Source: an uncultured Hungatella sp. (GTDB lineage: Bacteria > Bacillota > Clostridia > Lachnospirales > Lachnospiraceae). From it: DNA of 64,000 nt. Below, one piece after another: positions 8,862 through 17,694 of this stretch. Position 1 is the first letter of the stretch. Each line of letters starts with the position of its first letter. The notes under the pieces were generated by a model. It was given only the letters and a program-made list of their open reading frames with translations, did not search any database and was not told the origin of the DNA. The stretch is taken from NCBI GenBank assembly GCA_910585645.1, contig CAJUFP010000003.1, positions 40,014 through 104,013 on the forward strand, written 5' to 3'. The position numbers were made by a program, and so were the translations under genes.

Positions 8862-9703
8862 TTACACTGAAAGGGGCAGAAGTATCTGCAAAGATGAAGG
8901 AACAGGTTCAGGAGATGACTGGCAGGTTAAAGGGATCGGTTCCCAGGCTGGCTATTGTCCGGGTGGGAGAGAGGCCGGATGATCTGTCCTATGAGCGGGG
9001 AGCCATGAAGAAGATGGAAGCTTTCGGTTTGGAGGCTGTCTCCTGTGTTTTTCCTGCGGACATCACGGATGAGGAGTTTAAGAAAGCTTTCCGGAAGATC
9101 AATGACAACCCTGAGATTACAGGGATTCTGGTTCTGCGGCCTTTACCGAGGCAGATCTGTGAGAGGGATATTGAGAATATGATTTCCCCGGACAAGGACC
9201 TGGACGGTATCTCGCCAATCAATATCGCAAAGGTGTTTGCCGGAGATCCGTCGGGGTTTGCTCCCTGCACGGCGGAGGCTGTGGTGGAGGTGCTGAAAGC
9301 CAACAACATTGAGATCACAGGAAAACGGGCGGTGATCGTGGGGCGCAGCATGGTGGTGGGGAAACCTTTGGCCATGCTCCTTATGAAGGAGAACGCCACG
9401 GTTACGGTGTGCCATACAAAGACAGCGGATCTGCCGGGGATGTGCAGAACCGGGGAGATCCTGGTGGCGGCGGCAGGGCAGGCGAAGATGATCGGCGGCG
9501 ACCATGTGGGGCCGGGGGCGGTTGTCATTGACGTGGGGATCAATGTGGATGACAACGGGAGACTCTGCGGGGACGTGGATTTTGACGCCATCCAGGACAA
9601 AGCGTCCATGGCTACGCCTGTGCCGGGAGGCGTGGGAGCGGTAACTACAGCGGTACTGGCCAGACATCTGGCGCTGGCGGCTGCCGGGCAGGAGCGAACT
9701 TGA
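8858..9703 (+). CDS. folD: Bifunctional methylene-THF dehydrogenase / methenyl-THF cyclohydrolase
   Basis: Interconverts methylene-, methenyl- and 10-formyl-tetrahydrofolate with NAD(P)+. The 281-aa protein carries the FolD signatures near DKDLDGISPINI (about residue 111), the Rossmann segment VIVGRSMVVGKP (about 160) and the C-terminal TPVPGGVGAVTTA (about 254). The active-site region that normally reads YxxxK is SYERGAMKK (about residues 43-51), so the Tyr and Lys are kept. The ATG overlaps the end of the fchA-like gene (ATGA). The pair would connect the one-carbon pools used for purine and formate metabolism. A hairpin terminator follows at 9758. Confidence 0.95.
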   Translation: MITLKGAEVSAKMKEQVQEMTGRLKGSVPRLAIVRVGERPDDLSYERGAMKKMEAFGLEAVSCVFPADITDEEFKKAFRKINDNPEITGILVLRPLPRQICERDIENMISPDKDLDGISPINIAKVFAGDPSGFAPCTAEAVVEVLKANNIEITGKRAVIVGRSMVVGKPLAMLLMKENATVTVCHTKTADLPGMCRTGEILVAAAGQAKMIGGDHVGPGAVVIDVGINVDDNGRLCGDVDFDAIQDKASMATPVPGGVGAVTTAVLARHLALAAAGQERT

Positions 9704-9757
9704 AACGTATGCCGGGATGACAGAACATAACAAAAAGAATTTGGAAATTAGGAAGGA

Positions 9758-9800
9758 AGCCAGCCGCCGGATGGGATTGCCACCGGCGGCCGGCTTTTTT
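9758..9800 (+). terminator. Rho-independent terminator after folD
   Basis: A GC-rich stem pairs AGCC-a-GCCGCCGG (9758-9770) with CCGGCGGC-c-GGCT (9783-9795), followed by six T residues ending at 9800. Confidence 0.92.
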
Positions 9801-9914
9801 GTATAGGACAGGCAAAACATTAAATGAGGCCGGAATTTGGCGTATAAAAATGGAGCTGATTTGGGAAAATAGTCTGCATCAGGAGTCGTCTCGATAAAGA
9901 AAGGAGCATTTGGT

Positions 9915-10343
9915 ATGTGGGGTATTGTGATCGCGCTGGTCTCCGGCGCGCTGATGAGCATTCAGGGAGTGTTTAATACAGAGGTGACAAAGCAGACCAG
10001 TATCTGGGTCTCCTCCGGGTGGGTGCAGCTGACCGCTTTTTTGACATGCCTCGTGATGTGGCTGTGTACGGGGAGAGAGCAGATAAGCGGCCTTGGGCAG
10101 GTGCATCCCTGGTATATGCTGACAGGGGGCCTTTTGGGCGCGCTGATCACTTACACGGTGATCAAGAGCGTGGGAAGCCTGGGGCCTGCCAGGTCGGCGC
10201 TTCTTATTGTGATCGCCCAGATTCTTGTGGCCTATGCCATTGAGGTGATGGGGTTGTTCGGCGTGGAGAAGGCAGGGCTGGAATGGAAGAAAGTGATCGG
10301 CGCCGCAGTGGCTATCGCGGGAATTGTCATTTTTCGATATTAA
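9915..10343 (+). CDS. DMT superfamily transporter, YdcZ/DUF606 family
   Basis: Small integral membrane protein of 142 aa with four hydrophobic segments (about residues 3-20, 35-55, 68-90 and 95-115) and a fifth at the C-terminus (about 123-140), the usual size of the DUF606 (YdcZ) half-size drug/metabolite transporters. The motif GGLLGALITYTVIKSVGSLGPA is a typical family segment. Members likely act as dimers; the substrate is unknown. RBS AAGGAGC precedes the ATG. It stands alone between the folD terminator and the promoter at 10357. Confidence 0.85.
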   Translation: MWGIVIALVSGALMSIQGVFNTEVTKQTSIWVSSGWVQLTAFLTCLVMWLCTGREQISGLGQVHPWYMLTGGLLGALITYTVIKSVGSLGPARSALLIVIAQILVAYAIEVMGLFGVEKAGLEWKKVIGAAVAIAGIVIFRY

Positions 10344-10356
10344 CCAAAAAATGTGC

Positions 10357-10385
10357 TTGTATTTAACCGGGGAAGTGGTTAGAAT
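10357..10385 (+). promoter_or_regulatory. Putative sigma-A promoter of the ComEA-like gene
   Basis: TTGTAT (10357-10362) and TAGAAT (10380-10385) are separated by 17 bp and lie 54 bp before the start codon at 10439. Confidence 0.55.
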
Positions 10386-10438
10386 AGAGGTAGGCTGAAG
10401 ATGGTATCCTCCAATTACAGAGCATAAGGAGGATTGCC

Positions 10439-11260
10439 ATGAAAAAACTGAGGATCAAGTATTTGCTGACTGTCATATGTATGTTGGCTGCAGGCATATG
10501 TTATAGTTGCGGCAAGGGGACGACCCAGGTGGATTTGGACGGCCAGACTCTGGTGATGGATCTGCAGGCTGAGCAGACATCCCAGGAGGCAGGCGTACAG
10601 AACGGACTGATATCGGCGAAGACGGAGGCGGGGGAGGATTCTCCCGATGAACCGGAGGCAGGCTCCGGGGAGGAGCCGCTGCCTTGGCAGACAGAATCGG
10701 TCCGTTTCTATGTACATATTTGCGGGGAAGTGGTAAATCCGGGGGTCTATGAGATGGAGCCGGGGAGCCGTATCTTCCATGTCGTGGAGGCGGCAGGAGG
10801 GTTTACCGGCCAGGCGGCGTCAGATTACCTGAACATGGCCCAGGAGACGGCGGACGGGATGAAGATCACGGTGCCGTCCAGGGAGGAGACAGAAGGTTTG
10901 GAGGTTTTTGGGCCGGGGGCCGGCGGCCAGTCCGGAAAGAAGGGACAGAATACCGGAACCGGTGTGGCTTCGGAGGATGAAGGAAAAGGAAAGGACGTTT
11001 GGCAGGGGAGTCCATGGATTGAGATGCCAGAGGGAACCGGTCAGGAGATTTTAGGCCCGGAGCCGTCCGGAAAGATCGATCTTAATACGGCCACAAAGGA
11101 GGAGCTGATGACCTTAAGGGGCATCGGGGAGGCCAGGGCAGCGGATATTATCCGCTACCGGGAAGAGCAGGGGCCGTTTCAGACCATTGATGAGGTCATG
11201 AATATTTCCGGGATCAAGGAAGCTGCTTTTGAGAAGATAAAAGACGACATCACAGTATAG
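10439..11260 (+). CDS. ComEA-like DNA-binding lipoprotein or secreted protein (SLBB + helix-hairpin-helix)
   Basis: The 273-aa product has a signal peptide (about residues 1-27) ending near CYSCGKG, which may be a degenerate lipobox. It is followed by an acidic linker, an SLBB domain (about 80-145, beginning FYVHICGEVVNPGVYEM), a Gly/Lys-rich linker, and a C-terminal double helix-hairpin-helix (about 207-273, KIDLNTATKEELMTLRGIG). This architecture matches ComEA, the surface DNA receptor of competence systems. comEB and comEC are not adjacent, so a competence role is inferred from domains only. RBS AAGGAGG precedes the ATG. Confidence 0.85.
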   Translation: MKKLRIKYLLTVICMLAAGICYSCGKGTTQVDLDGQTLVMDLQAEQTSQEAGVQNGLISAKTEAGEDSPDEPEAGSGEEPLPWQTESVRFYVHICGEVVNPGVYEMEPGSRIFHVVEAAGGFTGQAASDYLNMAQETADGMKITVPSREETEGLEVFGPGAGGQSGKKGQNTGTGVASEDEGKGKDVWQGSPWIEMPEGTGQEILGPEPSGKIDLNTATKEELMTLRGIGEARAADIIRYREEQGPFQTIDEVMNISGIKEAAFEKIKDDITV

Positions 11261-11371
11261 AGAAGAACAGACAGGGGAGCTTTCAGGGGCGTCGCAGGTC
11301 ATCGGCCGCCGGGCGGATGAGGCGCTGCCGCGGGAGCCTGATATGGCAAGGGAATAGGAAGAGGTGTGATC

Positions 11372-12076
11372 ATGGCAAAAGTTTTGGTTGTGGATGATGA
11401 GAAGTTGATCGTCAAGGGGATCCGGTTCAGCCTGGAGCAGGACGGGATGGACGTTGATTGTGCATATGACGGGGAGGAAGCGGTTAACAAGGCCAGGGAT
11501 ACGGAGTACGACGTGATCCTGCTGGATGTGATGCTTCCCAAGGCGGACGGGTATGAGGTGTGTCAGAGCATCCGGGAGTTTTCGGAGGTTCCCATTATCA
11601 TGCTCACTGCCAAAGGCGGGGACATGGACAAGATTCTGGGGCTGGAGTACGGGGCTGACGATTATATCACGAAGCCTTTCAATATTCTGGAGGTGAAGGC
11701 CAGGATCAAGGCCATTCTGCGGCGCAACTCCAAGCGGGGAAAGCGGGGCGGCGTGCCGGAGAACCGGGTGGTCACGGCGGGAAGCCTTAAGATTGACCGG
11801 GACAGCCGGAGAGTGTTTGTGGGGGACAAGGAGATGAATCTGACGGCCAAGGAGTTTGACCTTTTGGAACTTCTGGCCTGCAATCCCAATAAGGTGTACA
11901 GCAGGGAATCCCTTCTCGGGTATGTGTGGGGCAATAAGGCCATGGATTCCGGGGATGTGCGGACCGTTGACGTGCATGTGCGGAGGTTGCGGGAGAAGAT
12001 TGAGCCAAGCCCCAGCGCGCCTCAGTTTGTCCATACCAAGTGGGGCGTGGGGTATTATTTTCGGGCTCAGGGGTAA
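11372..12076 (+). CDS. OmpR/PhoB-family response regulator (orphan)
   Basis: The protein has an N-terminal receiver domain (about residues 1-118) with the acidic pair in VVDDEK, the phosphoacceptor Asp in ILLDVMLP (about residue 51) and the Lys of YITKPF (about 101). A C-terminal winged-helix DNA-binding domain (about 135-232) contains LTAKEFDLLELLA and RTVDVHVRRLREKIE. The ATG at 11372 is preferred over a GTG two codons upstream because GGAAGAGG is well spaced from it. No histidine kinase gene is adjacent, so its partner and targets are unknown. Confidence 0.93.
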   Translation: MAKVLVVDDEKLIVKGIRFSLEQDGMDVDCAYDGEEAVNKARDTEYDVILLDVMLPKADGYEVCQSIREFSEVPIIMLTAKGGDMDKILGLEYGADDYITKPFNILEVKARIKAILRRNSKRGKRGGVPENRVVTAGSLKIDRDSRRVFVGDKEMNLTAKEFDLLELLACNPNKVYSRESLLGYVWGNKAMDSGDVRTVDVHVRRLREKIEPSPSAPQFVHTKWGVGYYFRAQG

Positions 12077-12116
12077 AGCCGGACAGACAGGCGGGATGGC
12101 AGGAGGATGGCACAGC

Positions 12117-12224
12117 GGGAGCCGGCGTGCCTAAAGCGGCGCAGTCCGGTCTGCCGCGACGCAGGTGAGAATGAAAAAATAGCGCTGGAGCAGGCGCGCC
12201 TAAAGCAGCCCAGTCCGGGGCTGC
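12117..12224 (+). repeat. Two degenerate copies of a hairpin-forming unit
   Basis: Units at 12117-12154 and 12186-12224 share the pattern GGAGC-GGCG-GCCTAAAGC-GC-CAGTCCGG-CTGC with a period of about 69 bp. Each unit ends in a GC-rich hairpin around CAGTCCGG. The second hairpin has a T tail and probably works as the response-regulator terminator. The unit has no coding character. Confidence 0.6.
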
Positions 12225-12230
12225 GGTTTT
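12205..12230 (+). terminator. Rho-independent terminator after the response regulator
   Basis: GCAGCCC (12205-12211) pairs with GGGCTGC (12218-12224) across a 6-base loop, followed by GGTTTT. Confidence 0.75.
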
Positions 12231-12311
12231 AGGGGGCGCGGCGGGCTGGGATACGGATGGCTGTGGGAGTGATAAGGGCCTTGGGTGAGGGCAAGTGAGG
12301 AGTGTGGCAGG

Positions 12312-12806
12312 ATGACGGACAGGATCAGACAGGTAACCATGGAGGATCTGGACAGAGTGACTCAGGTGGAGGCAGTGTGCTTTCCGGCTGCGGAGGCTGC
12401 GGGAAGGGAGGCTTTCCGGGCAAGGATTGAACGCTTTCCCGACAGCTTTTTTGTGGCGGAGAGGGACGGCGTGATCGTCGGGTTCATTAACGGGGTCGTG
12501 ACGGATGAGCGGACCATAAGGGATGAGATGTTTGAGGATGCGTCCCTTCACAATCCTGAGGGATGTTACCAGAGTATTTTCGGGCTGGATGTGATACCGG
12601 AGAGACAGCACCAGGGGATTGCCGGGGAGCTGATGAGGCATATGATTGAGGACGCTGTAAGGAAAGGCAGGAAGGGGCTTATCCTGACCTGCAAGGACAG
12701 GCTTATGGGATTTTATGAGCAGTTTGGGTATAAAAGCCTTGGGGTGTCGGCTTCGGTTCACGGCGGCGCCGTGTGGTATGATATGATTCTGGAGTTTTCG
12801 GAATGA
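12312..12806 (+). CDS. GNAT family N-acetyltransferase
   Basis: Acetyl-CoA-dependent acyltransferase of 164 aa; substrate unknown. The acetyl-CoA loop is seen in GLDVIPERQHQGIAGELMRHM (about residues 98-118), where Q-x-x-G-I-A/G occupies the usual R/Q-x-x-G-x-G/A position; the C-terminal part GFYEQFGYKSLGV is typical. The start at 12312 has GTGAGGAGTG in front and begins MTDRIRQVTMEDLD; a GTG nine codons upstream is less likely. The stop overlaps the rlmH start (ATGA), suggesting co-translation with a ribosome-modifying enzyme. Confidence 0.87.
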   Translation: MTDRIRQVTMEDLDRVTQVEAVCFPAAEAAGREAFRARIERFPDSFFVAERDGVIVGFINGVVTDERTIRDEMFEDASLHNPEGCYQSIFGLDVIPERQHQGIAGELMRHMIEDAVRKGRKGLILTCKDRLMGFYEQFGYKSLGVSASVHGGAVWYDMILEFSE

Positions 12807-13282
12807 AGATCACCGTGGTGGCAGTGGGAAAGCTGAAAGAGCGGTTTTTTGAGGATGCCATAAGGGAATATGAGAAGCGCCTGGGGCGGTATTGCAGGCT
12901 GGAGATCATCCAGGTGGCGGATGAGAGGACGCCGGACGGGGCAGGCGATGCCTTAACGCGGCAGATCAAGGAGCGGGAAGGGGAGCGGATCCTGGCGCAG
13001 ATCAGGGACGGGGCCTATGTGATCGCTCTGGCCATTGAGGGGAAGATGCTGGATTCGGAGGAATTGGCAGAGAAGCTGGGGCAGCTGGCAGTAAGCGGCG
13101 TCAGCCATTTGGTGTTCGTAATCGGAGGATCCCTGGGGCTTTCAGAGGCAGTGCTGGCGCGGGCGGATTATCGGCTGAGCTTTTCGAAGATGACCTTTCC
13201 TCATCAGCTGATGCGGGTGATCTTGCTGGAACAGGTGTATCGGGGGTTTCGGATCTTGAATCATCAGCCGTATCATAAGTGA
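12803..13282 (+). CDS. rlmH: 23S rRNA (pseudouridine-1915-N3)-methyltransferase
   Basis: SPOUT-fold methyltransferase that modifies pseudouridine 1915 in helix 69 of 23S rRNA using SAM. The 159-aa protein has full family length with the knot signature LVFVIGGSLGLSEAVLARAD (about residues 103-122) and the C-terminal HQLMRVILLEQVYRGFRIL followed by the conserved YHK end. Start overlaps the GNAT gene. Identification is firm. Confidence 0.97.
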   Translation: MKITVVAVGKLKERFFEDAIREYEKRLGRYCRLEIIQVADERTPDGAGDALTRQIKEREGERILAQIRDGAYVIALAIEGKMLDSEELAEKLGQLAVSGVSHLVFVIGGSLGLSEAVLARADYRLSFSKMTFPHQLMRVILLEQVYRGFRILNHQPYHK

Positions 13283-13310
13283 GAGGGAAAGAGGCTGCTA
13301 AAGGAGGATC

Positions 13311-14810
13311 ATGATCCATAGAATTGAGTTTAAGGACAGAAATAACGTGATATCCTGCTATCTGCCGGAGGGGTCTGCGCCGGATAAACGCGCGGTTGAG
13401 GAGCTGCATCAGATGACGGGGCTGGAGGAGACGCTGGAAAGGCTGGCATCGGCGCCGGGATTTTTTCGGGGAGACGGGCAGCGGATTGAGAAGATCGTGG
13501 CGACGCCGGATTTTCACAAGGGGGCAGGGATTCCCATCGGGACGGTGATGATGACTAAGGGTTTTGTGGTTCCCCAGGCAATGGGAAATGACATTAACTG
13601 CGGTATGCGGTTTTATACCACGGATGTGTCAGAGGAGCGGATACGGGAAAGGCTTCCCCAGCTGACAGAGAGGATCCGCCACGTGTTTTTTGAGGGCGGC
13701 AGGCAGATCCCTATGACGGGAAGGCAGCGGGAGGCATTGTTTCGTTGCGGCCTTTTGGGGCTTTTGGAGACCAGTGGGGACAGCGAAAAGAGGGGATTGT
13801 GGCGGTATTTTGAGCCTGAGATTCAGGAGAGATGGCTGGGGCGTACCGTGTTTCGGGGGAGCCTTAAGGCGGATGACACGGAAGGGCTGGAGGATTTTAT
13901 AGGCAGTTTTGACCAACTGACCTATGACGACCAGATCGGAACCATTGGGGGCGGCAACCATTTTCTGGAGGTGCAGAGGGTTGCGGAGATTTACGACGGG
14001 CAGACCGGGGCTGCCTGGAATCTGAGGAAAGGGAGCGTGGCGGTGATGATCCACACCGGCTCTCTGATCATTGGCCACCACAGCGGACTTTTGAACCGGA
14101 AGATCTGCCGGGATATTTACCCGGACGGGGTGAGTCATCCGGAGAATCGGATTTATGTGATACCGGAGGACTGCCAGCGGGCAGAGGCGTGGAGACGGTT
14201 CTGGTCGGTTTCCGGCAATGCGGCTAATTTTGGGTTTGCCAACCGGCTGTTTCTTGGGTTTATGATTCAGGATGTATTGGACAGCGTGGTGGGACATTGC
14301 GGGATGGAGCTGCTTTATGATGCTCCCCACAACTATATCTGGAGGAAGCGGATCGGCGGTGAGGATTTTTATATTCACCGGAAGGGGGCCTGCTGTGCCG
14401 GAGGGTGTGAGGAGATGGAAGGGACGGAGTTTGCCTACTACGGGGAACCGGTGATGATACCAGGCTCCATGGGCAGTTCCAGTTACCTGCTTCGGGGATT
14501 GGGAAGGGGCGATTCCCTGTGGAGCGCCAGCCACGGAGCGGGGCGCAGAAAGTCCCGTGGGGATGCCATGAAGGGAAATGATGAGGAGTTTCGCCGGTTT
14601 ATGGAGAGGTTCCATGTGATCACGCCGGTTGACCCGGAGCGCGGTGATTTAAAGAGGAGAAGGGATATTTTGAAGAAATGGGAGAAGTCTGTGCGGGCGG
14701 AGGCGCCCTATGCGTATAAGGATATTGACAAGGTGATTGGGGTTCACAGGGAGCATGGGATGGCGGCGCCGGTGGCGCGGATGGAACCGATCTTTACGGT
14801 GAAGGCTTAG
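13311..14810 (+). CDS. rtcB: RtcB family 3'-phosphate RNA ligase
   Basis: RtcB ligases join a 2',3'-cyclic phosphate or 3'-phosphate RNA end to a 5'-OH end using GTP and Mn2+, in RNA repair. The 499-aa product keeps the metal-binding motifs TPDFHKGAGIPIG (about residue 64), GNDINCGMR (about 92), GGGNHFLEV (about 212) and IHTGS (about 246), and the guanylylated-His motif SASHGAGRRKSR (about 404). RBS AAAGGAGGATC precedes the ATG at 13311. No RtcA or archease is nearby, so the RNA substrate is unknown. A hairpin terminator follows. Confidence 0.93.
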   Translation: MIHRIEFKDRNNVISCYLPEGSAPDKRAVEELHQMTGLEETLERLASAPGFFRGDGQRIEKIVATPDFHKGAGIPIGTVMMTKGFVVPQAMGNDINCGMRFYTTDVSEERIRERLPQLTERIRHVFFEGGRQIPMTGRQREALFRCGLLGLLETSGDSEKRGLWRYFEPEIQERWLGRTVFRGSLKADDTEGLEDFIGSFDQLTYDDQIGTIGGGNHFLEVQRVAEIYDGQTGAAWNLRKGSVAVMIHTGSLIIGHHSGLLNRKICRDIYPDGVSHPENRIYVIPEDCQRAEAWRRFWSVSGNAANFGFANRLFLGFMIQDVLDSVVGHCGMELLYDAPHNYIWRKRIGGEDFYIHRKGACCAGGCEEMEGTEFAYYGEPVMIPGSMGSSSYLLRGLGRGDSLWSASHGAGRRKSRGDAMKGNDEEFRRFMERFHVITPVDPERGDLKRRRDILKKWEKSVRAEAPYAYKDIDKVIGVHREHGMAAPVARMEPIFTVKA

Positions 14811-14826
14811 AGGGAGAGGTGTCTGG

Positions 14827-14864
14827 GGCTGCCGCGCAGGATGGGAGGGGCTGCGGCAGCCTTT
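14827..14864. terminator. Terminator after rtcB
   Basis: GGCTGCCGC (14827-14835) pairs with GCGGCAGCC (14853-14861), followed by TTT. It lies between rtcB and the convergent AlbA_2 gene. Confidence 0.7.
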
Positions 14865-14907
14865 GGGGGAGTTAATCAATTCTGGACGCAAAACTTGGGA
14901 TTTTATT

Positions 14908-16320
14908 TTATTCCTTAATTTCCCAATATCCGCTTTTTCTTGAACCAACACGCTCAATGATGCCATTGTCGGAAAGTGATTTCATAATTTTCTGTACATG
15001 GCTACGGGCAAATTGTAACTGTTCTTTTATTTCATTTTGTGTGATTCTCGGATTTTCGTATATCAATGACAGCACTCTTTGCTCATTTTCATTTAAAGCC
15101 CTGTTTAAAGCCCTATTTAAAGCCCTATTTAAAGCCTTCTCTTTGAGGGCCTTATTTTTATGATTCAAATTCTTCAATGTTACCATGAACAACACTCTGT
15201 CTGAATAAAACTCCGGCGCCATTCCCTCCTCGTAGTTGGCTGCATTTTCATACGCCTCACGGATTTTGTTTAGTCCGCTGCCCTGACGTTCCATATATCC
15301 CAAACGTCCAAAAATATCTGCCAGCACCGGATTTCTCCTTATAGAAGGAATCGTATCAATGTCCCTTTCCTGTATTTTCGTCCCGTCCGGCATACTGCCC
15401 GGAGAATAAATCACAAGGCGGTCATCAAAAATATCTATATGAACCTCGCTGCCATTTACCAGATAGTCACGATGGATCAGCCCGTTTACAAGACTTTCAA
15501 AAACGCTCCTCTCACAAAAATCCGGCATTTCAATTCGGGAATTTGCGGTCTTTTTCCAGAGCTTTTTCATATTTCTTTTCACAAAACCAATGCCCTCATT
15601 TAGCAGCATAATCAGGCTCCCGCTAAATTCCGCGCTGTCCAGTGCGTCCACCTGACCGCCGCTTTTATCCAATCCATTCCAGTGTGTACAGAATAAACGG
15701 GAATATCGGATCGGACAATTATCTGCAAGCAATGCTCCCGCATTGGTCAGTTTCCCTTTTTCATCGACGATTCCAAAGGATTCAAAACTCTTATCCGGCA
15801 TACTTGTACCGTTCCATTCCTTATAGCGTTCCCGTAATTTAGAGAATGAATAATCTTTAAAATCGTAGTCCGTCATCAAGGAATCGAAGGAAGAATTTTT
15901 TCCACGCAGTACAAGCCGCTTTAATTCGGCGGCATTTGCGGCAACGGACTCGTTTCCAATGCGTACAAAAGCCTCCGTGCTGCCATCCCCTTTGTAATAA
16001 TACGGCGTTTCCTGCCCTTTCATTACCTCCACAGTGAGCAGCTTTTTCCCTTCTTCCACACCATGAATCTGCATTGTGACCTCCGGAAATGGATCAATAC
16101 GTTCTTTTATTTTCTGGCTGACATATTCGGACGCTGCTTTTATATCGTCAATTCCGATTACGGTGTCATCATCCGCAATACCAAAAATCAGCACACCTCC
16201 GTTACCATTTGCAAATGCGCTGACACTTTTCAGCCAACTTTTGGGTTTTCGCATTTCTACTTCCCGCTTTTTATCGTATTCAGTAGTTTCTCCCAACAAC
16301 TCTGATAAATTCACTTTCAT
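14908..16320 (-). CDS. AlbA_2/Schlafen-type ATP-binding transcriptional regulator
   Basis: The 470-aa protein has an N-terminal AlbA_2 (Schlafen-like) domain (about residues 1-130; EMRKPKSWLKSVSAFANGNGG, then VLIFGIADD), a middle domain, and a RecG-like ATP-binding C-terminal region (about 270-385; FESLVNGLIHRDYL, GSGLNKIREAY). It ends with a winged-helix DNA-binding motif (about 415-470; ITQNEIKEQLQFARSHVQKIMKSL). Such proteins are common accessory regulators of unknown ligand. The linker carries a 12-bp tandem repeat coding for ALNR units (15092-15136). Base use is more AT-rich than rtcB, consistent with acquisition. Confidence 0.88.
   Translation of the reverse strand: MKVNLSELLGETTEYDKKREVEMRKPKSWLKSVSAFANGNGGVLIFGIADDDTVIGIDDIKAASEYVSQKIKERIDPFPEVTMQIHGVEEGKKLLTVEVMKGQETPYYYKGDGSTEAFVRIGNESVAANAAELKRLVLRGKNSSFDSLMTDYDFKDYSFSKLRERYKEWNGTSMPDKSFESFGIVDEKGKLTNAGALLADNCPIRYSRLFCTHWNGLDKSGGQVDALDSAEFSGSLIMLLNEGIGFVKRNMKKLWKKTANSRIEMPDFCERSVFESLVNGLIHRDYLVNGSEVHIDIFDDRLVIYSPGSMPDGTKIQERDIDTIPSIRRNPVLADIFGRLGYMERQGSGLNKIREAYENAANYEEGMAPEFYSDRVLFMVTLKNLNHKNKALKEKALNRALNRALNRALNENEQRVLSLIYENPRITQNEIKEQLQFARSHVQKIMKSLSDNGIIERVGSRKSGYWEIKE
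15092..15136 (-). repeat. 12-bp tandem repeat inside the AlbA_2 gene
   Basis: Three full copies and one partial copy of TTTAAAGCCCTA/G (12 bp, plus-strand reading) encode consecutive ALNR units in the linker before the winged helix. Twelve bases equal four codons, so copy changes keep the frame; this could alter linker length. Confidence 0.85.
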
Positions 16321-16504
16321 GTTCCTTTTCCCAATCTGTTAGACACCGTCTGACAAACTTATATTTGCTGTTTCCATTGATTTATTCTTTGATCTTATTG
16401 GATTGTGCAGATGCTGTCTGTACAATCTGTATCTATTTTATGGCGGTTCTTTATTCGTGTCATAATTGCGCTGGATTAATTTTATCATATTCCTATCCTA
16501 TTTT

Positions 16505-16621
16505 CTACTCCTGAATCCCGACAAATTTCATCCCTGATATAGACGAATTTTCGATTCGGCGATTATTCCAATGCTTGAGAGCCACCAATACACGTTTATT
16601 TTTGCTTCTATTCGAAGTCAT
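16505..16621 (-). CDS. Possible 38-residue small ORF
   Basis: Within the 396-bp gap between the AlbA_2 gene and spoIIIAA, a 38-codon minus-strand frame starts at ATG 16619-16621, with GGAGGTGTAA directly in front (well-spaced RBS), and stops at 16505. The product begins MTSNRSKNKRVLVALKHW and is strongly basic. No relative is recognised; it may be a remnant or a regulator read with the AlbA_2 gene downstream. The rest of the gap is AT-rich and shows no other gene apart from the spoIIIA promoter. Confidence 0.35.
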   Translation of the reverse strand: MTSNRSKNKRVLVALKHWNNRRIENSSISGMKFVGIQE

Positions 16622-16663
16622 TTACACCTCCGGTTTATTTATAGGCATAGTTGAGATTCCCCT

Positions 16664-16693
16664 GTCATTTTCCCCCCTTGTCCCACATATATT
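16664..16693 (+). promoter_or_regulatory. Sigma-E-like promoter of the spoIIIA operon
   Basis: GTCATTTT (16664-16671) and CATATATT (16686-16693) are separated by 14 bp and resemble the sigma-E consensus (TCATATT, 13-15 bp, CATAnnnT). It lies 24 bp before the spoIIIAA start. spoIIIA is a sigma-E (mother cell) operon in known endospore formers. Confidence 0.65.
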
Positions 16694-16716
16694 GAAAGAA
16701 AGAGGAGGGGACAAAG

Positions 16717-17694
16717 GTGGAGAGAAAAGATGAGATAGTTCGTATTTTCGCGAAAGAGATCCGCCAGATTCTGCAGCGGGCGGGGGTGGATTTTAGCAGG
16801 GTGCAGGAGATTCGGCTGCGGGTCGGGGCTCCGCTTCTGATGGTCTATAAAAACAGGGAATATTATGTGTCCCACAGCGGAAATCTACATACCGGCGGCG
16901 GGGATGTGCATGTGGTTACCAGGGACGAGCTTCGGGAGACCATGGAGTATATCAGCAGCTATTCTCTTTACGCTTTTGAGGAGGAGCTGCGGCAGGGGTT
17001 TATCACCATCCAGGGCGGCCACCGGGTGGGAGTGGCGGGGAGGACCGTGGTGGAGGATAATCATGTGCGGGCCATGAAATACATATCTTGTATCAATGTA
17101 AGGCTGTCCCACCAGATACCCGGGTGCGCCGACGGGGTGATGCCTTATCTCTATGACGGTCCGGGGGGACAGGTGTGGCACACCCTGATCGTGTCGCCGC
17201 CCAGGTGCGGGAAGACTACGCTTTTGAGGGATATTATCCGTCAGCTTTCCACAGGCAGCCAGGGGCATGGGGGTGTGACTGTGGGGGTGGTGGACGAACG
17301 GTCGGAGCTGGGGGCCTGTCACCAGGGAGTGCCTCAGAATGATCTGGGGATCAGGACGGATATTCTGGATTGCTGCCCCAAGGCCAGGGGGATGATGATG
17401 CTGATTAGGACCATGTCCCCTCAGGTGATCGCGGTGGATGAGATCGGGAGCCGGGAGGACATGGAGGCGATTGAGTATGTGATGAACTGCGGGTGCAGGC
17501 TGGCGGCCACGGTCCACGGCAGTTCCATGGACGATATCCGGCAGAAGCCGTTTCTGGGGGAGATGGTGAGGGCGGGAATGTTTCAGAGGTATATTGTCTT
17601 AAGCGGCAAAGGACAGGCAGGGCGTGTCCAGGAGATTTTCGATTCCAGGGGGATGAGTCTGTACGGTCCGGAAAGGATGGCTTATGGTGCTTAA
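16717..17694 (+). CDS. spoIIIAA: Stage III sporulation protein AA, ATPase
   Basis: Cytoplasmic ATPase of the SpoIIIA-SpoIIQ feeding-tube channel between mother cell and forespore. It resembles type II/IV secretion ATPases. The 325-aa protein shows Walker A SPPRCGKTTLL (about residues 161-171), the GVVDERSELGA segment (about 190) and Walker B QVIAVDEIG (about 234-242). The start is a GTG with a strong RBS (GAGGAGGGG) six bases in front. It overlaps spoIIIAB by 11 bp. This is the first gene of the operon and follows a sigma-E-like promoter. Confidence 0.96.
   Translation: MERKDEIVRIFAKEIRQILQRAGVDFSRVQEIRLRVGAPLLMVYKNREYYVSHSGNLHTGGGDVHVVTRDELRETMEYISSYSLYAFEEELRQGFITIQGGHRVGVAGRTVVEDNHVRAMKYISCINVRLSHQIPGCADGVMPYLYDGPGGQVWHTLIVSPPRCGKTTLLRDIIRQLSTGSQGHGGVTVGVVDERSELGACHQGVPQNDLGIRTDILDCCPKARGMMMLIRTMSPQVIAVDEIGSREDMEAIEYVMNCGCRLAATVHGSSMDDIRQKPFLGEMVRAGMFQRYIVLSGKGQAGRVQEIFDSRGMSLYGPERMAYGA

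Noticed and set aside
11114..12761. Long minus-strand frames opposite the response regulator and GNAT genes
   Set aside because: They are antisense shadows typical of GC-rich coding DNA and have His/Pro-rich composition with no family match.
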